DNA from: Collimonas fungivorans
GTDB lineage: Bacteria; Pseudomonadota; Gammaproteobacteria; Burkholderiales; Burkholderiaceae_D
Assembly: GCF_001584145.1 (NCBI RefSeq)
Contig: NZ_CP013232.1
Span: 5,084,001 to 5,148,000 of the forward strand
DNA: 64,000 nucleotides
Reading direction: 5' to 3'
The notes beneath the pieces were generated by a model, which saw nothing but the letters and a program-made list of their open reading frames with translations, made no database searches and was not told where the DNA came from. Positions 48,218-57,100 of this stretch are shown here, piece after piece; position 1 is the stretch's first letter, and each line of letters begins with the position of its first letter. A program made the translations under genes and the position numbers.

Positions 48218-48345
48218 TTAAGCACGCCCTGCGCTCCAATACCCACAGTATAAGGCCGAGTTGATGGCAGTTAATTGCAAAATTCGCCCCTCGTGGAAAA
48301 ATTTGCGCAATAATAATATGAAAATCATTCTCTTTAGGGTCATTT

Positions 48346-48864
48346 ATGCCAACGATTGCAATGGATGCAACAGACCGCAAAATTCTGGCGATCTTGCAGG
48401 AGGATGGCCGCCTGAGCAACCAGGAAGTGGCGGAACGGGTCAACCTGTCGCCGTCGCCGTGCCTGCGCCGCATCAAGCAGCTGGAGCAGGCCGGCGTGAT
48501 ACGGCAATACGTGGCGCTGCTGGAGCCCGACAAGATCGGCCTGGGCCTGCTGGCCTACATCAACGTGCGCCTGGAAAAACATAGCGACCCGCAGTACCTC
48601 AGCGGCACCAAGGCGGCGGCGCAGCACCAGGCCATGTCGCCGCGCGCCTCTTTTTCCGCTGCGGTCGAGCAGTGGCCGGAAGTGGTAGCCTGTTACGCCA
48701 TGACCGGTGAAATGGATTTCCTGCTGCGGGTGCACGTGGAAGACATGACGCATTTTTCGCGCTTCATGATGGAGACATTGCTGCGTCATCCGGCGGTGCT
48801 GGACGTCAAATCAAGTTTTGCCCTGCAGCGAATTAAAGATACGACGGCGCTGCCTCTGCTTTAG
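48346..48864 (+). CDS. Lrp/AsnC-family transcriptional regulator
   Basis: 172-residue DNA-binding protein with an N-terminal helix-turn-helix (ILAILQEDGRLSNQEVAERVNLSPSPCLRRIKQLE) and a C-terminal amino-acid-binding RAM domain (from about 75, with VACYAMTGEMDFLLRVHVEDM). It is divergent from phhA with 182 bp between the starts, so it probably senses an aromatic amino acid and controls phhA; enteric TyrR-type PhhR control is replaced here by an Lrp type (inference). Two ATGs (48346 and 48361) are possible. Its TAG overlaps the stop of the convergent GNAT gene. Confidence 0.9.
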   Translation: MPTIAMDATDRKILAILQEDGRLSNQEVAERVNLSPSPCLRRIKQLEQAGVIRQYVALLEPDKIGLGLLAYINVRLEKHSDPQYLSGTKAAAQHQAMSPRASFSAAVEQWPEVVACYAMTGEMDFLLRVHVEDMTHFSRFMMETLLRHPAVLDVKSSFALQRIKDTTALPLL

Positions 48865-49571
48865 TCGCGCTTAATGCCGGGCAAGCTGCCCAGCCATTTC
48901 AGCGCGGCGCGCAAGTTCGCCTTGAGCGTGTAATCGAGCGTCGCCACCTGTTCCTGCATGGCTTCCTGCAATACGCTGGCCGGATTGGCCGGCGGCAGCT
49001 TCAGGTAAGCATCGGCCTCGCCGTAATCGCGATGGATGGCCATGCCGGCTTTCTTGGCGATGTGCATCATCACCTTGTTCGACGACAGGCAGTGCATGTA
49101 CAAGGTATCGATATCGACGTTGCGGCAACGGATCGCAGCCCGTTCAAACAAGCGGCTGCCGACCCCCATGCCGCGTGCCGAGGCAGCCACCGAGACGCCG
49201 AATTCGGCTATCCGTTCCTTGCTGGTGGAAGCGCTTACCGAGGGCAGCGCTGCGCGCGGCGCAAACGCCAGGTGGCCGACGCCGAGCAAGCGCAATTTGC
49301 GGTCGTAGACGCCAAACACCGTGTCGCGCGAGAAATCGATATTTTCGACATAACGGCTAAGCAGCTCATCCGACAATACCGAACCGAAGCGCAGCAGGCG
49401 ATCGCCGCTGCTCAATGCCAGGAAATGGCGCAGTAAACGCCTGCGGGCGCGGCGCGACAATTCCTTGACGAAAATGGTTGGCCGCGATGCCTTGCTTTTG
49501 TCCGGACCGGCGCTGCCGGTTTTGCCCGGCGCCTGATTTGCGCTACCTGCCTTGGCATCTGTAGTTGTCAT
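48861..49571 (-). CDS. GNAT-family N-acetyltransferase
   Basis: 236 residues. An N-terminal Ala/Gly/Lys tail of about 30 residues precedes a GNAT domain (about 35-195), with acetyl-CoA binding segment SVAASARGMGVGSRLFERAAIRC and the MHCLSSNKVMMHIAKKAGM motif. The LRRHFLALSSGDRLLRFG start resembles Pat-like/stress GNAT proteins that act with nucleotide-binding partners, but no partner is adjacent. The target is unknown. It ends tail-to-tail with the Lrp gene (overlap of four bases) and lies 34 bp after the cca stop. Confidence 0.85.
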   Translation of the reverse strand: MTTTDAKAGSANQAPGKTGSAGPDKSKASRPTIFVKELSRRARRRLLRHFLALSSGDRLLRFGSVLSDELLSRYVENIDFSRDTVFGVYDRKLRLLGVGHLAFAPRAALPSVSASTSKERIAEFGVSVAASARGMGVGSRLFERAAIRCRNVDIDTLYMHCLSSNKVMMHIAKKAGMAIHRDYGEADAYLKLPPANPASVLQEAMQEQVATLDYTLKANLRAALKWLGSLPGIKRD

Positions 49572-49605
49572 CCCGGCTTTCCCTTTCGGACAAGCTTATC
49601 TCGGA

Positions 49606-50832
49606 TCATGAATGCTGTGCTTGCACTACCTGCTCAACCATTTCGACCCGCGCTGCATGGATCGCTTCGGGTATCCGTTGCGGCTGCTGCTGGAACATGC
49701 CGGCGATCACGCCGGCATTGACCGATTGCGCCGCCTTCAAGGCGGCTTGCAGGTATGCGAGCTGCGGAAATGGCTTGCCGGCGTAACCGGTCCGGCCGCG
49801 ATAGTCGCATTCGGTAGCGCGCAGCATGTCGATGAAGCGCTGCGGTTTACGAAAGGCGTCGCAACGGCCCAGCAGGTTGACGATAGTGTTCGCGCGCAGC
49901 TCGAATGCACGGCCGACATTGCCATGTTCGCGCGCCGTCATCAACGCCAGGTCGCGCGCCTCGCCCGGCACCTTGAGGCGCTGGCAAACCCGCTCCACCA
50001 GCTCCACGCCCAACCCTTCATGACCGTGATGGCTAGGCCAGCCCGCGGCCGGCGTCGCGCCTTTGCCGAGATCATGCACCAATGCGGCAAAGCGCACCGG
50101 CAACGCATAATTTTCGCCGGCAGCAGTATCGACCACCATCATCACGTGTACGCCAGTGTCGATTTCGGGATGATATTTTTCCGGCTGCGGAATGCCCCAC
50201 AAGACATCCAGTTCCGGCAGGATGCGCGCCAGCGCCCCACAGGCGCGCAAGACCTCGAACATGCGCGACGGCCGGGTTTCCATCAGGCCGCGCGCCAGTT
50301 CCTGCCAGACCCGTTCCGGCACCAGCGCGTCAACCTCGCCGGCAGCCACCATGCGCTGCATCAGTGCATTGGTTTCCGGCGCTACCGTAAAGCCGGTAAA
50401 GCGCGCGGCAAACCTGGCGACGCGCAAGATGCGTACCGGATCTTCGGCGAAGGCTTCGGAGACATGGCGGAATATCCGGTCTTGCAAATCCTGGCGGCCG
50501 TTGAACGGATCGGCCACGGCGCCGTCCTCGGCGCGGGCGATGGCGTTGATGGTCAGGTCGCGGCGCACCAGGTCCTGCTCCAGCGTGACATCGGGATCGG
50601 TATGGAACACAAACCCCTTGTAGCCGGGCGCGGTCTTGCGTTCGGTGCGCGCCAGCGCATATTCCTCGTGGGTATGTGGGTGCAGGAACACCGGAAAATC
50701 CTTGCCGACCGGGCGGAACCCCTGCGCCAGCATGTCGTCCGGCGTAGCGCCGACCACCACGTAGTCGCGGTCTTTGACCGGGAGTCCGAGCAACTCGTCG
50801 CGCACCGCGCCGCCGACTGCAAAAACTTTCAT
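49606..50832 (-). CDS. cca: CCA-adding enzyme (multifunctional tRNA nucleotidyltransferase)
   Basis: 408-residue class II nucleotidyltransferase that repairs or adds the 3' CCA of tRNAs. The catalytic motif is VGGAVRDELLGLPVKDRDYVV with the two metal Asp residues; RRDLTINAIA and DPVRILRVARFAAR follow. A C-terminal HD phosphohydrolase domain is present (VHDLGKG), as in the E. coli multifunctional type. The ATG at 50832 starts directly at MKVFAVGGAVRDELLG. It lies 18 bp after the glutathione transferase gene on the same strand. Confidence 0.95.
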   Translation of the reverse strand: MKVFAVGGAVRDELLGLPVKDRDYVVVGATPDDMLAQGFRPVGKDFPVFLHPHTHEEYALARTERKTAPGYKGFVFHTDPDVTLEQDLVRRDLTINAIARAEDGAVADPFNGRQDLQDRIFRHVSEAFAEDPVRILRVARFAARFTGFTVAPETNALMQRMVAAGEVDALVPERVWQELARGLMETRPSRMFEVLRACGALARILPELDVLWGIPQPEKYHPEIDTGVHVMMVVDTAAGENYALPVRFAALVHDLGKGATPAAGWPSHHGHEGLGVELVERVCQRLKVPGEARDLALMTAREHGNVGRAFELRANTIVNLLGRCDAFRKPQRFIDMLRATECDYRGRTGYAGKPFPQLAYLQAALKAAQSVNAGVIAGMFQQQPQRIPEAIHAARVEMVEQVVQAQHS

Positions 50833-50850
50833 GATTGGGATTGAACCTTG

Positions 50851-51546
50851 TTAATCCGGCAGTACTTCGGTTTCCGCCAGCGCTTCCTGCATCCAGCGCG
50901 CCACGGCAGGATGGGCTTGCACCCGGTCGGCGTAGGCTTGCAAGGCAGGCGCCAGCGACACGCCGTAGCTGCGGAAACGCATCACCACCGGCGCAAAATA
51001 GGCGTCGGCAATCGAGAAAGCGCCAAACAGGAATTGATGGTGGCCGAATTCGGACAAGCAGGTTTCCCAGATTTCAACCACCCGCGCAATGTCGGCCTGG
51101 GCCCCGGCCGTGCGGCCGTATCCCGGCTTGTGGGCGCGGATATCCATCGGCATGTCTGAGCGCAGCGCCGCGAAGCCGGAATGCATTTCCGCGCATATCG
51201 AACGGGCGGTGGCGCGCGCCAGCAAGTCTTGCGGCCACATGCCGAGATCGGGAAACTGCTCGGCCAGGTATTCGCAAATCGCCAGCGAATCCCAGATCGC
51301 CGTCTCGCCCACCATCAGGATCGGCACCCGGCCGCTGGCCGAATAGCGGCCGATCCGGTTTGCGGTGTCGGCCTGGCGCAGCAGGATCTTGAGCTCTTTG
51401 AACGGAATGCCGAAAGCGGTCATCGCCACCCATGGCCGCATCGACCATGATGAATAATTCTTGTTGGCGATCACCAGCAGCAAACCGTCCGCGCCGGCTT
51501 TTTGCAAAGCGGCGGAAAGACTGGGATCAAGCTCGGTGGTTTGCAT
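50851..51546 (-). CDS. Glutathione S-transferase
   Basis: 231-residue cytosolic protein. The thioredoxin-like N-terminal domain has LVIANKNYSSWSMRPWVAM (probable catalytic Ser near 34) and the glutathione-binding GRVPILMVGETAIWDSLAICEYLAE with the conserved Pro and Ser. The all-helical C-terminal domain (about 110-225) contains GAFSIADAYFAPVVMRF with the N-cap Ser-Ile-Ala-Asp motif. Substrate unknown. It lies between slt and cca in one orientation. Confidence 0.9.
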   Translation of the reverse strand: MQTTELDPSLSAALQKAGADGLLLVIANKNYSSWSMRPWVAMTAFGIPFKELKILLRQADTANRIGRYSASGRVPILMVGETAIWDSLAICEYLAEQFPDLGMWPQDLLARATARSICAEMHSGFAALRSDMPMDIRAHKPGYGRTAGAQADIARVVEIWETCLSEFGHHQFLFGAFSIADAYFAPVVMRFRSYGVSLAPALQAYADRVQAHPAVARWMQEALAETEVLPD

Positions 51547-51578
51547 AAGTCACTCCGGATTCCGCATTCTATGCCATA

Positions 51579-53591
51579 TCAAGGCAGGGCCGATTCAACA
51601 AATCCCTTGGGCGCGACGGTGCCTAGCCGCGCCTTCAGGGATTGCGGCTTGCCGTCGAACAAGGCGGCGTAATAGGTCGCGTTGGACAACACGTTCTTGA
51701 CATAACCGCGGGTTTCGCTGAACGGGATCGATTCCGCAAAAACCGCGCCTTCGACCGTGCCCGGCAAGGTCGAACGCCAGGCGCGCGGCCGGCCGGGACC
51801 GGCGTTGTAGGCCGCCGACGCCAGCGCTTGCGAGCCATCCAGGTCGGCCAGCACCATGCTCAGGTAATTGGTGCCCAGCAGGATGTTGGTGTTGACGTCG
51901 GATATCTGGTCGTTGGTGAAGCCGCTCAAGCCGATCTTTTTGGCCACCCAGCGCGCCGTCGCCGGCATCACCTGCATCAGGCCGCTGGCGCCGACATTCG
52001 AGCGCGCGCTCCGGATAAAACGCGACTCCTGCCGGATCAGACCGTAGACCCAAGCCATGTCGAGCCCCAGGTTCTGGGTATTGGTGGTCATCACATCGCG
52101 GTGGGGCGAGGGGAACCGCTGGTTGAAATCGACTTCAACCTTGGTGCGGTCGGAAGTATTCACCATGCGGTCCAGGACATTGTTCTGGCGGGCGAATTCG
52201 GCCGCCGTCAGCAGTTGGCGATCAGTCATCTTGCGCAACTCCCAGTTCCACTCGCGCACGCCTTCGAAACGCAGGTTCATGTCAAAAAACCGCAACGCGC
52301 GGCGGAACCCTTGGTTATTTGCCATCGGCGCCATTTCCGCCGGGCTGAAGGCCTGGCTGGAAGAAACCGCAATGATTTTCTGGCCCAGCTCTTCCAGCGC
52401 CAATTGGCCGTAGAAGTTGGTCTGGTCGGCGATCGACTGGAACTGCTGCTGCGCCTGCTCGGATTTGCCCTGGGACTGGTCGGCCCGGGCTTGCCAGTAG
52501 ACCCAGGCCGGATCGCTGCGCAAAGCTTCCGGCATCGCCTCGACGCCGCTGCGCACCAGCTTCCAGTCGCCGGCGCGCAACGCGGAACGGACGCGCCACT
52601 GATAGGCGTCGCCCGACAATACCGCATTGCTCTTTACCTGGCGCCAATAGTCGATGGCCTGCGGTTCCAGCTTGAGCGCCGACTGCAGCGCCACCTGCGC
52701 CCATGCCAGCGAGCGCTCGGACGAAGTCAGCTGGTCAGAGCCGGCGCTCAGCGCCGCCGCTGCGCGGCCGCTATCGTTCTTGGCTACCCGCCCCAAGGCG
52801 AGGATGAACAATTCGTGGTTGCTGCGGCCGGCGCCCGGACCGCGCGCAAGCACCAGCGCCGATTTATCGATGGCTTGCGCCACCTGGGAATCGTCGGCGT
52901 CGATGTACGGCGTCATGCGGCGCGCAACGCCGGCAAAACCGGCTTCTACCGCTTGCCGGATCTGGAACCAGACATCGTCGGCGCTGAACTGGCCGTTTTG
53001 CGCCAGCATGCCGATCAGCCCGGTGCAACCCTGGCCGTAATCCTTGGGCGTAGTCAGCAAGGCGCGTGCTTCATTGGCGACATTGACGCCTTTCAAGGCG
53101 GCCGAGGTCAGCGCATAACATTTCAGCTGGGTATCGTCGTCGAGGACAAATTTCGGATATTGCTCGTCGAAGGTGTTCCAGTCGCCGGCCTTGCCCAGTT
53201 CCAGCAGCCAGTCATTGCGCAAGCGGTCGGCGATCGCACTGCCGTCGTAGCGCGCCAGGTAGTCGCGGATATCCGACTGCGGCGCCACCAGGTCCTTGAT
53301 CAGCGGTTTCAGGCGGTAATAATCGACATAGGAAGGAATGTCATAATCACTTAAAGTAGCAGCCAGCAGCTCTGCTTTATCCGCATTGTTGGCGCGGGCG
53401 GCATCGCGCAGGGCCAGGAAACTGTCATCCTGGCCGGCGTAGCTGGCTGCGGTGGCGCCGTTTGCGGAACGTTTCTGGGCATAAGCAGCGCTTGTCATCA
53501 CAGCGGAAGAAGCCACGGCGACGGCGATGACAACAAGCCATTTGTTTTTGAACTGCGTTTTGAACCGCGTTTTAAACTGCGTATTAAACAT
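51579..53591 (-). CDS. slt: Soluble lytic murein transglycosylase
   Basis: 670-residue periplasmic enzyme that cleaves peptidoglycan to 1,6-anhydromuropeptides. A Sec signal lies at about 17-39 (KNKWLVVIAVAVASSAVMTSAAYAQ). A long alpha-superhelical U-domain (about 50-480) is followed by the goose-type lysozyme domain with VYGLIRQESRFIRSARSNVGASGLMQVMPATARWVA (catalytic Glu in QESRF). The n-region of the signal is built from a repeated FKT(Q/R) unit. The ATG at 53591 lies 34 bp from the divergent cyclo-ligase gene. Confidence 0.92.
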   Translation of the reverse strand: MFNTQFKTRFKTQFKNKWLVVIAVAVASSAVMTSAAYAQKRSANGATAASYAGQDDSFLALRDAARANNADKAELLAATLSDYDIPSYVDYYRLKPLIKDLVAPQSDIRDYLARYDGSAIADRLRNDWLLELGKAGDWNTFDEQYPKFVLDDDTQLKCYALTSAALKGVNVANEARALLTTPKDYGQGCTGLIGMLAQNGQFSADDVWFQIRQAVEAGFAGVARRMTPYIDADDSQVAQAIDKSALVLARGPGAGRSNHELFILALGRVAKNDSGRAAAALSAGSDQLTSSERSLAWAQVALQSALKLEPQAIDYWRQVKSNAVLSGDAYQWRVRSALRAGDWKLVRSGVEAMPEALRSDPAWVYWQARADQSQGKSEQAQQQFQSIADQTNFYGQLALEELGQKIIAVSSSQAFSPAEMAPMANNQGFRRALRFFDMNLRFEGVREWNWELRKMTDRQLLTAAEFARQNNVLDRMVNTSDRTKVEVDFNQRFPSPHRDVMTTNTQNLGLDMAWVYGLIRQESRFIRSARSNVGASGLMQVMPATARWVAKKIGLSGFTNDQISDVNTNILLGTNYLSMVLADLDGSQALASAAYNAGPGRPRAWRSTLPGTVEGAVFAESIPFSETRGYVKNVLSNATYYAALFDGKPQSLKARLGTVAPKGFVESALP
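53546..53581. repeat. 12-bp tandem repeat in the slt signal-peptide region
   Basis: Three head-to-tail copies close to TTTTGAACTGCG (53546-53557, 53558-53569, 53570-53581) inside the slt coding region. They encode the repeated FKTQ/FKTR of the signal n-region, keep frame and end ten bases before the start codon. Confidence 0.8.
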
Positions 53592-53624
53592 ATAACTGCC
53601 AACCTTATTTTACGAGTGCGAACG

Positions 53625-54221
53625 ATGACGTCTAGCATAGCATGTGATGCCAGGGATGCAACACCTGGACCGGACAAAGCGCAGCTGCGGCGTACCTTGC
53701 TGGCAACGCGGCAGGCTATCGACCCGGCGCACCGGCGCGATTGGGATGCGGAACTTGGAAAACGGGTGATCGCCTGGGCGATCGGCTGGGGCCAGGCGCA
53801 TCCAGACAGCACGCTGGGCGTCTATTGGCCGATCCGTGGCGAACCCGATTTGCAACCTGCCTATGCCGAACTGGCGGCGCGTGGCATGCGCCTGGCGCTG
53901 CCGGTAGTGATTGGCGTCGACAGCCCGCTGCGCTTTGTCGGCTGGAGCCCGGGTGAAGCCATGGTCAAGGATAGTTTCGGGGTCGCCATACCGGCCAGCT
54001 ATGTGACCGTCATGCCGCAGGCCTTGCTGATTCCCTGCGTGGGTTTTAACCGGAACAAGATACGGCTGGGTTACGGCGGCGGCTTTTACGACCGCACGCT
54101 GGCGCCGCTGGCGCGTCCGCAGACAGTCGGCATCGCCTACTCCTGCACACTGGCGGAATTTGACGGCGCAGCGCACGATATCGCGCTGGACGCCGTCATC
54201 ACTGAAGCGATGAGTTTATAA
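53625..54221 (+). CDS. 5-formyltetrahydrofolate cyclo-ligase
   Basis: 198-residue enzyme that converts 5-formyl-THF to 5,10-methenyl-THF using ATP. Motifs: KAQLRRTLLATRQAI at the N-terminus, YWPIRGEPDL, and the nucleotide/folate site PCVGFNRNKIRLGYGGGFYDRTLA. The ATG at 53625 is favoured; a GTG at 53616 would add three residues. It converges on metF, the two stops overlapping by six bases, which is consistent with a shared one-carbon role. Confidence 0.93.
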   Translation: MTSSIACDARDATPGPDKAQLRRTLLATRQAIDPAHRRDWDAELGKRVIAWAIGWGQAHPDSTLGVYWPIRGEPDLQPAYAELAARGMRLALPVVIGVDSPLRFVGWSPGEAMVKDSFGVAIPASYVTVMPQALLIPCVGFNRNKIRLGYGGGFYDRTLAPLARPQTVGIAYSCTLAEFDGAAHDIALDAVITEAMSL

Positions 54222-55070
54222 CTTGAGGCGCTGCCAGATGGCGATGGTCGCCGGCGATTGGTTCAGCGTGTAGAAATGCAGGCCGGGCGCGCCGCCCGCC
54301 AGCAAACGTTCGCACAGCTGGGTCACCACATCCAGGCCGAAGGCCCGGATCGAATCGCTATCGTCGCCGTAGCTGGCGAGCTTGAGGCGGATCCAGCGCG
54401 GGATCTCGGTGCCGCACATGTCTGAAAAACGCATCAGCTGCGAATAATTGGTGATCGGCATGATGCCTGCGATCACCGGCACCGCAGCACCCAGTTTCTG
54501 CGCTTCGTCGACAAAGCGGAAATACGCATCGGCATTGTAGAAATACTGCGTGATGGCGCCGTTGGCGCCCGCCTTCACCTTGCTGACAAAACGCTGCACG
54601 TCGTCTTGCGGCGACTTCGCCTGCGGATGCATTTCAGGATAGGCTGCGACTTCGATATGGAACCAGTCGCCGGTTTCGGCACGGATGAATTCCACCAGCT
54701 CATTGGCGTAACGGAATTCGCCGGAAGAAATATCCATCGCGCCGTAACCGCTCGGCAAATCGCCGCGCAACGCTACCAGGCGCTTGATGCCATGGTCCTT
54801 GTATTGCGTCAGGATGGTCCGCAGCGATTCGCGCGAACTGCCCAGGCAGGACAGATGCGGCGCTGCCTCGTGGCCTTCGCCGCGGATGTCGAGCACGGTG
54901 TCCAGCGTACCCTTCTGGGTCGAGCCGCCGGCGCCGAAGGTGACAGAAAAATACCGCGGATGCAGCTCGGCCAGCTTGGCGCGCGTCACCCGCAGTTTTT
55001 CCGCGCCCTCGGGTGTCTTGGGCGGAAAAAACTCAATGCTGAAATTCTTTTGGGCGTTTTTTTGTGACAT
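54216..55070 (-). CDS. metF: Methylenetetrahydrofolate reductase
   Basis: 284-residue FAD enzyme that reduces 5,10-methylene-THF to 5-methyl-THF for methionine synthesis. Blocks FSIEFFPPKTPEGAEKL, VTFGAGGSTQ, LVALRGDLP, AQYFYNADAYFRFVDEA-like ITQYFYNADAYF and AGIMPITNYSQLMRFSDMCG are the classic MetF motifs. The start codon follows immediately after the TAG of the small membrane protein gene, so translation is probably coupled. It is the last gene of the methyl-cycle group. Confidence 0.95.
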   Translation of the reverse strand: MSQKNAQKNFSIEFFPPKTPEGAEKLRVTRAKLAELHPRYFSVTFGAGGSTQKGTLDTVLDIRGEGHEAAPHLSCLGSSRESLRTILTQYKDHGIKRLVALRGDLPSGYGAMDISSGEFRYANELVEFIRAETGDWFHIEVAAYPEMHPQAKSPQDDVQRFVSKVKAGANGAITQYFYNADAYFRFVDEAQKLGAAVPVIAGIMPITNYSQLMRFSDMCGTEIPRWIRLKLASYGDDSDSIRAFGLDVVTQLCERLLAGGAPGLHFYTLNQSPATIAIWQRLKL

Positions 55071-55415
55071 CTAATTCTTCTTCAATAGCAAGGTGGACAG
55101 CGCCCACGAAACGATGCTGTACAAGATGGCGCCGCCGACCGCAGACCAGAAACTGGCCACGTAAAACCCGCTCACCAGGTGCGACACCAGCCAGAACATC
55201 AGGCCGTTGATGATGAAGATGAACAAACCCAGCGTCAGCAAGGTCGCCGGCAAGGTCAGCAGCAGCAGGATCGGACGGATCAGGGTATTGACGAAACCCA
55301 GCACCAGCGCCGCGATCAGCGCCGCGCCGAAACTGGCGAACTGCACCGAATGCATGAGATACGGCACCGCCAGCAGGGCCAGGGTATTGATCAGCCAGGT
55401 AATCAGTAAGCGCAT
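55071..55415 (-). CDS. Small membrane protein, phage-holin family 4 superfamily
   Basis: 114 residues with about four membrane helices (1-20, 30-48, 55-80, 88-110) and the blocks FGAALIAALVLGFVNTLIRPILLLLTLP, typical of the PF04020 family (YvlD-type). The function is not established despite the name; these proteins are chromosomal. Its position between ahcY and metF is conserved in beta-proteobacteria, but no link with methyl metabolism is known. Its TAG abuts the metF ATG. Confidence 0.82.
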   Translation of the reverse strand: MRLLITWLINTLALLAVPYLMHSVQFASFGAALIAALVLGFVNTLIRPILLLLTLPATLLTLGLFIFIINGLMFWLVSHLVSGFYVASFWSAVGGAILYSIVSWALSTLLLKKN

Positions 55416-55442
55416 CGTGTGTTCCTCTTGATGTTGCAGGAT

Positions 55443-55470
55443 CTGCGCATCGACGCTTGCCGATGCGCAG
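55443..55470. other. Perfect hairpin without T-run between ahcY and the small membrane gene
   Basis: CTGCGCATCG (55443-55452) pairs with CGATGCGCAG (55461-55470) around an eight-base loop. No T-run follows on the minus strand. It may stabilise the ahcY mRNA 3' end or reduce read-through. Confidence 0.65.
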
Positions 55471-55477
55471 CCGGCGA

Positions 55478-56920
55478 TTAGTAGCGGTAATGTTCCGGCT
55501 TGTAAGGACCGGTTTGTTTGACGCCGATGTAAGCAGCCTGCTCTTCGGTCAAGACCGACAGCTGCGCATTCAGCTTTTTCAACTGCAGGCGCGCGACTTT
55601 TTCATCCAGGTGTTTCGGCAAGGTATAGACGCCGACCGGGTAGGCCTTGGTGTTGACGAACAATTCGATCTGGGCGATGGTCTGGTTGGCGAACGACGAG
55701 CTCATCACGTAGGACGGATGGCCGGTGCCGCAACCCAGGTTGACCAGGCGACCTTCAGCCAGCAGGATGATGCGCTTGCCGTCCGGAAAAATGATGTGGT
55801 CGACTTGCGGCTTGATGTTTTCCCAGGTGTACTGCTTCAGCGCGGCGACTTCGATTTCGTTGTCGAAGTGGCCGATGTTGCAGACGATTGCCTGGTCCTT
55901 CATCTTTTGCATGTGGGCATGGGTGATCACATGGTAGTTGCCGGTGCAGGTGACGAAGATGTCGCCGTGCTCGGCCGCATATTCCATGGTCACCACGCGA
56001 TAGCCTTCCATCGCCGCCTGCAGGGCGCAGATCGGATCGACTTCAGTCACCCAGACCTGCGCCGACAGCGCGCGCATGGCTTGCGCCGAACCCTTGCCGA
56101 CGTCGCCGTAACCTGCGATCACGGCAACCTTGCCGGCGATCATGACGTCAGTCGCACGCTTGATGCCGTCGACCAGCGATTCGCGGCAGCCGTACAGGTT
56201 GTCGAACTTGGACTTGGTGACCGAATCGTTGACGTTGATTGCCGGGAACGCCAGCTTGCCTTCCTTGTGCATCTGGTACAGGCGATGCACGCCGGTAGTG
56301 GTTTCTTCGGTCACGCCCTTGATCTGGGCCAGGCGGGTCGAATACCAGTTTGGCGCAGTCGCCAGCTTTTTCTTGATGGCGTTGAACAGGCAGATTTCTT
56401 CTTCCGAGCCCGGATTGTTCAGGACCGAAATATCTTTTTCCGCACGGGTGCCGAGATGCAGCAGCAGCGTTGCATCACCACCGTCGTCCAGGATCATGTT
56501 GGCTTGCTGTTCGCCCGGCCATTCGAAAATGCGGTGCGTGAAATCCCAATAGTCGTCCAGCGATTCGCCCTTGAAGGCGAACACCGGGGTGCCGGCGGCA
56601 GCAATCGCGGCGGCGGCGTGATCCTGGGTCGAATAGATATTGCAGGATGCCCAGCGCACCTTGGCGCCCAGTGCTTCCAGGGTCTGGATCAGCACTGCGG
56701 TCTGGATCGTCATGTGGATCGAACCGGTGATGCGTGCGCCCTTGAGCGGCTGGGCGGCGGCGAATTCTTCACGGATCGCCATCAGACCCGGCATTTCGGT
56801 TTCGGCGATCTTGATTTCCTTGTCGCCCCAGGCGGACAAGCTGATATCGGCGACCACGTAATCGTGGCTGGTGGAAGTTGTCGAGGAATGTGTAGATGCG
56901 TTCATGACTGCGGCGTTCAT
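55478..56920 (-). CDS. ahcY: Adenosylhomocysteinase
   Basis: 480-residue NAD-dependent enzyme that splits S-adenosylhomocysteine to adenosine and homocysteine, relieving inhibition of methyltransferases. The Rossmann NAD segment [18 protein letters not shown], the substrate segments [20 protein letters not shown] and [12 protein letters not shown], and the C-terminal [12 protein letters not shown] (family-typical) are seen. The ATG at 56920 has a strong AAAGGAGG eight bases upstream. An SAH riboswitch lies in the leader. A GTG at 56923 is in frame but not needed. Confidence 0.97.
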   Translation of the reverse strand: MNAAVMNASTHSSTTSTSHDYVVADISLSAWGDKEIKIAETEMPGLMAIREEFAAAQPLKGARITGSIHMTIQTAVLIQTLEALGAKVRWASCNIYSTQDHAAAAIAAAGTPVFAFKGESLDDYWDFTHRIFEWPGEQQANMILDDGGDATLLLHLGTRAEKDISVLNNPGSEEEICLFNAIKKKLATAPNWYSTRLAQIKGVTEETTTGVHRLYQMHKEGKLAFPAINVNDSVTKSKFDNLYGCRESLVDGIKRATDVMIAGKVAVIAGYGDVGKGSAQAMRALSAQVWVTEVDPICALQAAMEGYRVVTMEYAAEHGDIFVTCTGNYHVITHAHMQKMKDQAIVCNIGHFDNEIEVAALKQYTWENIKPQVDHIIFPDGKRIILLAEGRLVNLGCGTGHPSYVMSSSFANQTIAQIELFVNTKAYPVGVYTLPKHLDEKVARLQLKKLNAQLSVLTEEQAAYIGVKQTGPYKPEHYRY

Positions 56921-56951
56921 CACGCCCTCCTTTCGTTAGAAAAAAAGTAAC

Positions 56952-57016
56952 GTGAGCGCAGTTGCAAAATGACTGTACCAAGCCTGGCAGACCATGTCTG
57001 TCGCAACGCTCCTTGG
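56952..57016 (-). promoter_or_regulatory. SAH riboswitch controlling ahcY
   Basis: On the minus strand P1 CCAAG (57012-57016) pairs with CTTGG (56978-56982); a small hairpin CAGAC/GTCTG lies at 56988-57000. GAGCG-TTGC (57003-57011) pairs with GCAA (56962-56965) and CGCTC (56954-56958) to form the pseudoknot helix. The core GGAGCGTTGCGAC and the CGCTCAC end match the published SAH-riboswitch consensus, which raises ahcY expression when SAH accumulates. It ends about 30 bases before the ATG. Confidence 0.9.
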
Positions 57017-57100
57017 ATACGAGCCGCCATTTTAAAGCAAACGGCAAGCTTTCGGCTAGCTGAAGCGCGTATTCCGGCTATCTCGCTTGGCGAATAAACC

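Noticed and set aside
55457..56950. Plus-strand frame of 497 codons opposite ahcY
   Set aside because: It is a mirror of a highly conserved gene in high-GC DNA; there is no homology.
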